Translations under genes and position numbers: made by a program
NCBI RefSeq assembly: GCF_002797395.1
Contig: NZ_KZ454943.1
Coordinates: 3,695,966 to 3,759,965 of the forward strand
Length of the DNA stretch: 64,000 bases
Origin: Bacillus solitudinis
Lineage (GTDB): Bacteria > Bacillota > Bacilli > Bacillales > Bacillaceae_D
Direction of reading: 5' to 3'
The notes under the pieces: generated by a model
What the model was told of the DNA's origin: nothing
Seen by the model: the letters and a program-made list of their open reading frames with translations, nothing else
The model's database searches: none
Shown here: piece by piece, positions 63,027 through 64,000 of the stretch
How positions within the stretch are numbered: the first letter of the stretch is position 1
Layout: every line of letters starts with the position of its first letter

Positions 63027-63161
63027 GAGGCCACTGAAAAAAGTCCCTTTTTGCAGATACGAGGAAGAAGCAATGGTTCGACACGTTGCGCTTGCTACGA
63101 GAAACCCACTCATAGCAAGCTTAAGACAAGGCAACGGTTTCGCTCATTGCTTAGTGGCCTC
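63027..63161. mobile_element. MITE-like 135-bp element
   Basis: Terminal inverted repeats GAGGCCACT (63027-63035) and AGTGGCCTC (63153-63161) are perfect. An inner inverted repeat GCTTGCTA (63090-63097) / TAGCAAGC (63113-63120) adds a cruciform. The element contains no gene and no clear target duplication. The ends look like those of transposon-derived repeats, but no parent transposase is present in the window. Confidence 0.45.
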
Positions 63162-63246
63162 TTAGAAGCATTGAAGAACGACAGCTTCACAGCTGAACTG
63201 ACTTCCCGTTGATGATACAATAGGTTTTGTAGACAGTGGATACCCT

Positions 63247-63310
63247 TGAATGCGCTTTAATTAGGTTGTTCACCAACTAAGATGAGGGACTTTACTAAGT
63301 TAGATATAAT
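63247..63310 (+). promoter_or_regulatory. cre-like site and -10 box before the GH105 gene
   Basis: TGAATGCGCTTTAA (63247-63260) matches the ideal cre TGAAAGCGCTTTCA at 12 of 14 positions. TATAAT lies at 63305-63310 without a good -35. Together they suggest catabolite-controlled expression. Confidence 0.4.
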
Positions 63311-63336
63311 AAAACTAGAAAGAAGGTTGAAAGAAG

Positions 63337-64000
63337 ATGGAAACAACTACACTAAACTGGTCTCAAAGAATGGTAGATTCTGTGATGATTCGAAACCCGC
63401 TACTATCTGAAGGTGTACAAAGTGATAAATGGTCCTATGATTACGGGGTTGTGTTAAAAGGGACAGAGCTTGTTTGGAAGAAGACAGGTGATCCTAAATA
63501 TTTTAAGTATATGAAGGAAAACATGGACGCATTTGTGGACGCTGAGGGAAACATCCGTGGATATGATAGTCAGCTATTCAATATTGACCATATTAATAAC
63601 GGGAAGGTCTTACTAACCTTATATAAAGAAACAGGAGAACAGAAATACAAAAAGGCCATTGATCGATTGAGAAAGCAACTACAATCTCATCCTCGTACGT
63701 CAGAAGGTGTATTTTGGCATAAGCAAGTGTATCCATGGCAAATCTGGCTTGATGGGTTATATATGGGCGCCCCCTTTTATGCGGAGTATGTGAAAGAGTA
63801 TGGAACTGAAGAAGAATTTGCTGACATTACGAAGCAATACATATTGTGTGCCAAAAATACAAAAGACGATAAAAGTGGGCTTCTTTATCATGCATTTGAT
63901 GAAAAAAAGGTCCAGCCATGGTGCAATCCAGCCACTGGCCATTCAAAGAACTTCTGGGGACGCTCGATGGGGTGGTTCGTTATGGGTTTAGTGGATACGC
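63337..64000 (+). CDS. Glycoside hydrolase family 105 unsaturated rhamnogalacturonyl hydrolase (partial)
   Basis: The first 221 residues are visible and the gene runs off the window. It has the YteR/YesR pattern of an alpha/alpha barrel: WSYDYGVVLKGTELVWKKTG, FNIDHINNGKVLLTLYKETG, YPWQIWLDGLYMGAPFYAEY, with a candidate catalytic Asp in WLDG, and GRSMGWFVMGL near the window end. Enzymes of this family remove the unsaturated uronic acid from rhamnogalacturonan disaccharides made by lyases. No signal peptide is present, so it acts in the cytoplasm. An AGAAGG site is upstream of the ATG. Confidence 0.92.
   Translation, partial: METTTLNWSQRMVDSVMIRNPLLSEGVQSDKWSYDYGVVLKGTELVWKKTGDPKYFKYMKENMDAFVDAEGNIRGYDSQLFNIDHINNGKVLLTLYKETGEQKYKKAIDRLRKQLQSHPRTSEGVFWHKQVYPWQIWLDGLYMGAPFYAEYVKEYGTEEEFADITKQYILCAKNTKDDKSGLLYHAFDEKKVQPWCNPATGHSKNFWGRSMGWFVMGLVDT

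Noticed and set aside
62949-63212. Plus-strand open frame of 87 residues overlapping the end of the membrane protein gene
   Set aside because: It begins inside another gene, runs through the MITE-like element and has no usable ribosome site. The protein is highly basic and does not look like a real product.
1-64000. Prophage or genomic island by transposase, integrase or tRNA landmarks
   Set aside because: No integrase, transposase, phage structural gene or tRNA is evident on either strand, and base composition by eye stays similar throughout.

Overview
The window looks like chromosome of a low-GC Bacillaceae species. Supporting signs are strong AGGAGG-type ribosome sites, CtsR operators on clpE, a YjcZ-type sporulation peptide, B-type RNase P RNA, CcpA cre sites, a sigma-B-type promoter and GlpP/UgpB/YesMN-type genes. 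The genus cannot be fixed from sequence alone; an alkaliphilic Bacillus relative would fit. There is no transposase, integrase, phage gene, tRNA, rRNA operon or CRISPR array.

Layout. 1-2.6 kb: end of a LytS-type sensor kinase, its LytTR response regulator, and a short CstA-family transporter whose promoter carries a LytTR-like double operator and a cre site. 2.7-25 kb: mostly single housekeeping or accessory genes, often separated by hairpin terminators. These are HAD phosphatases, a methyltransferase, a Dabb protein, HD-GYP, a LuxI/FeeM-like synthase translationally coupled to a ThiF-like E1 enzyme, a LysM-3D cell-wall protein, a D-amino-acid-oxidase-fold enzyme, an HPr-like protein without the phosphoacceptor His, a TPR plus dynamin-like GTPase, an EamA exporter, ClpE, a metallo-beta-lactamase-fold hydrolase, a second PRPP synthetase, an aldo/keto reductase, a YcgL-like nucleotidyltransferase and several tiny membrane or zinc proteins.

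25.3-54.9 kb is a nutrient-scavenging island with three ABC importers of the carbohydrate type 1 class. Module A has an AraC regulator, a 1111-residue DUF5107-TPR protein, a GH2 enzyme, a YesN/YesM two-component system, and a binding protein with two permeases. Module B has a metallophosphoesterase, the GlpP antiterminator, a leader terminator, then a UgpB-like binding protein, HAD phosphatase, UgpC-like ATPase, two permeases and a glycerophosphodiesterase. Module C has a LacI regulator, operator repeats, an oxidoreductase, binding protein, two permeases, a TIM-barrel isomerase and a second oxidoreductase. Only module B has an ATPase, so A and C probably use a shared MsmX-type ATPase. Each binding-protein gene is followed by a hairpin before the permeases.

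55-64 kb: rnpB (RNase P RNA), a five-LysM protein, a CAP-domain lipoprotein with a 42-bp coding repeat, sbcD-sbcC, a membrane protein, a 135-bp MITE-like element, and the start of a GH105 unsaturated rhamnogalacturonyl hydrolase cut by the window edge.

The observations most worth checking are GlpP-type antitermination of a ugp-type operon, the DUF5107-TPR/GH2 module, the two-oxidoreductase-plus-isomerase catabolic module, the FeeM/ThiF gene pair, and the His-less HPr paralogue.
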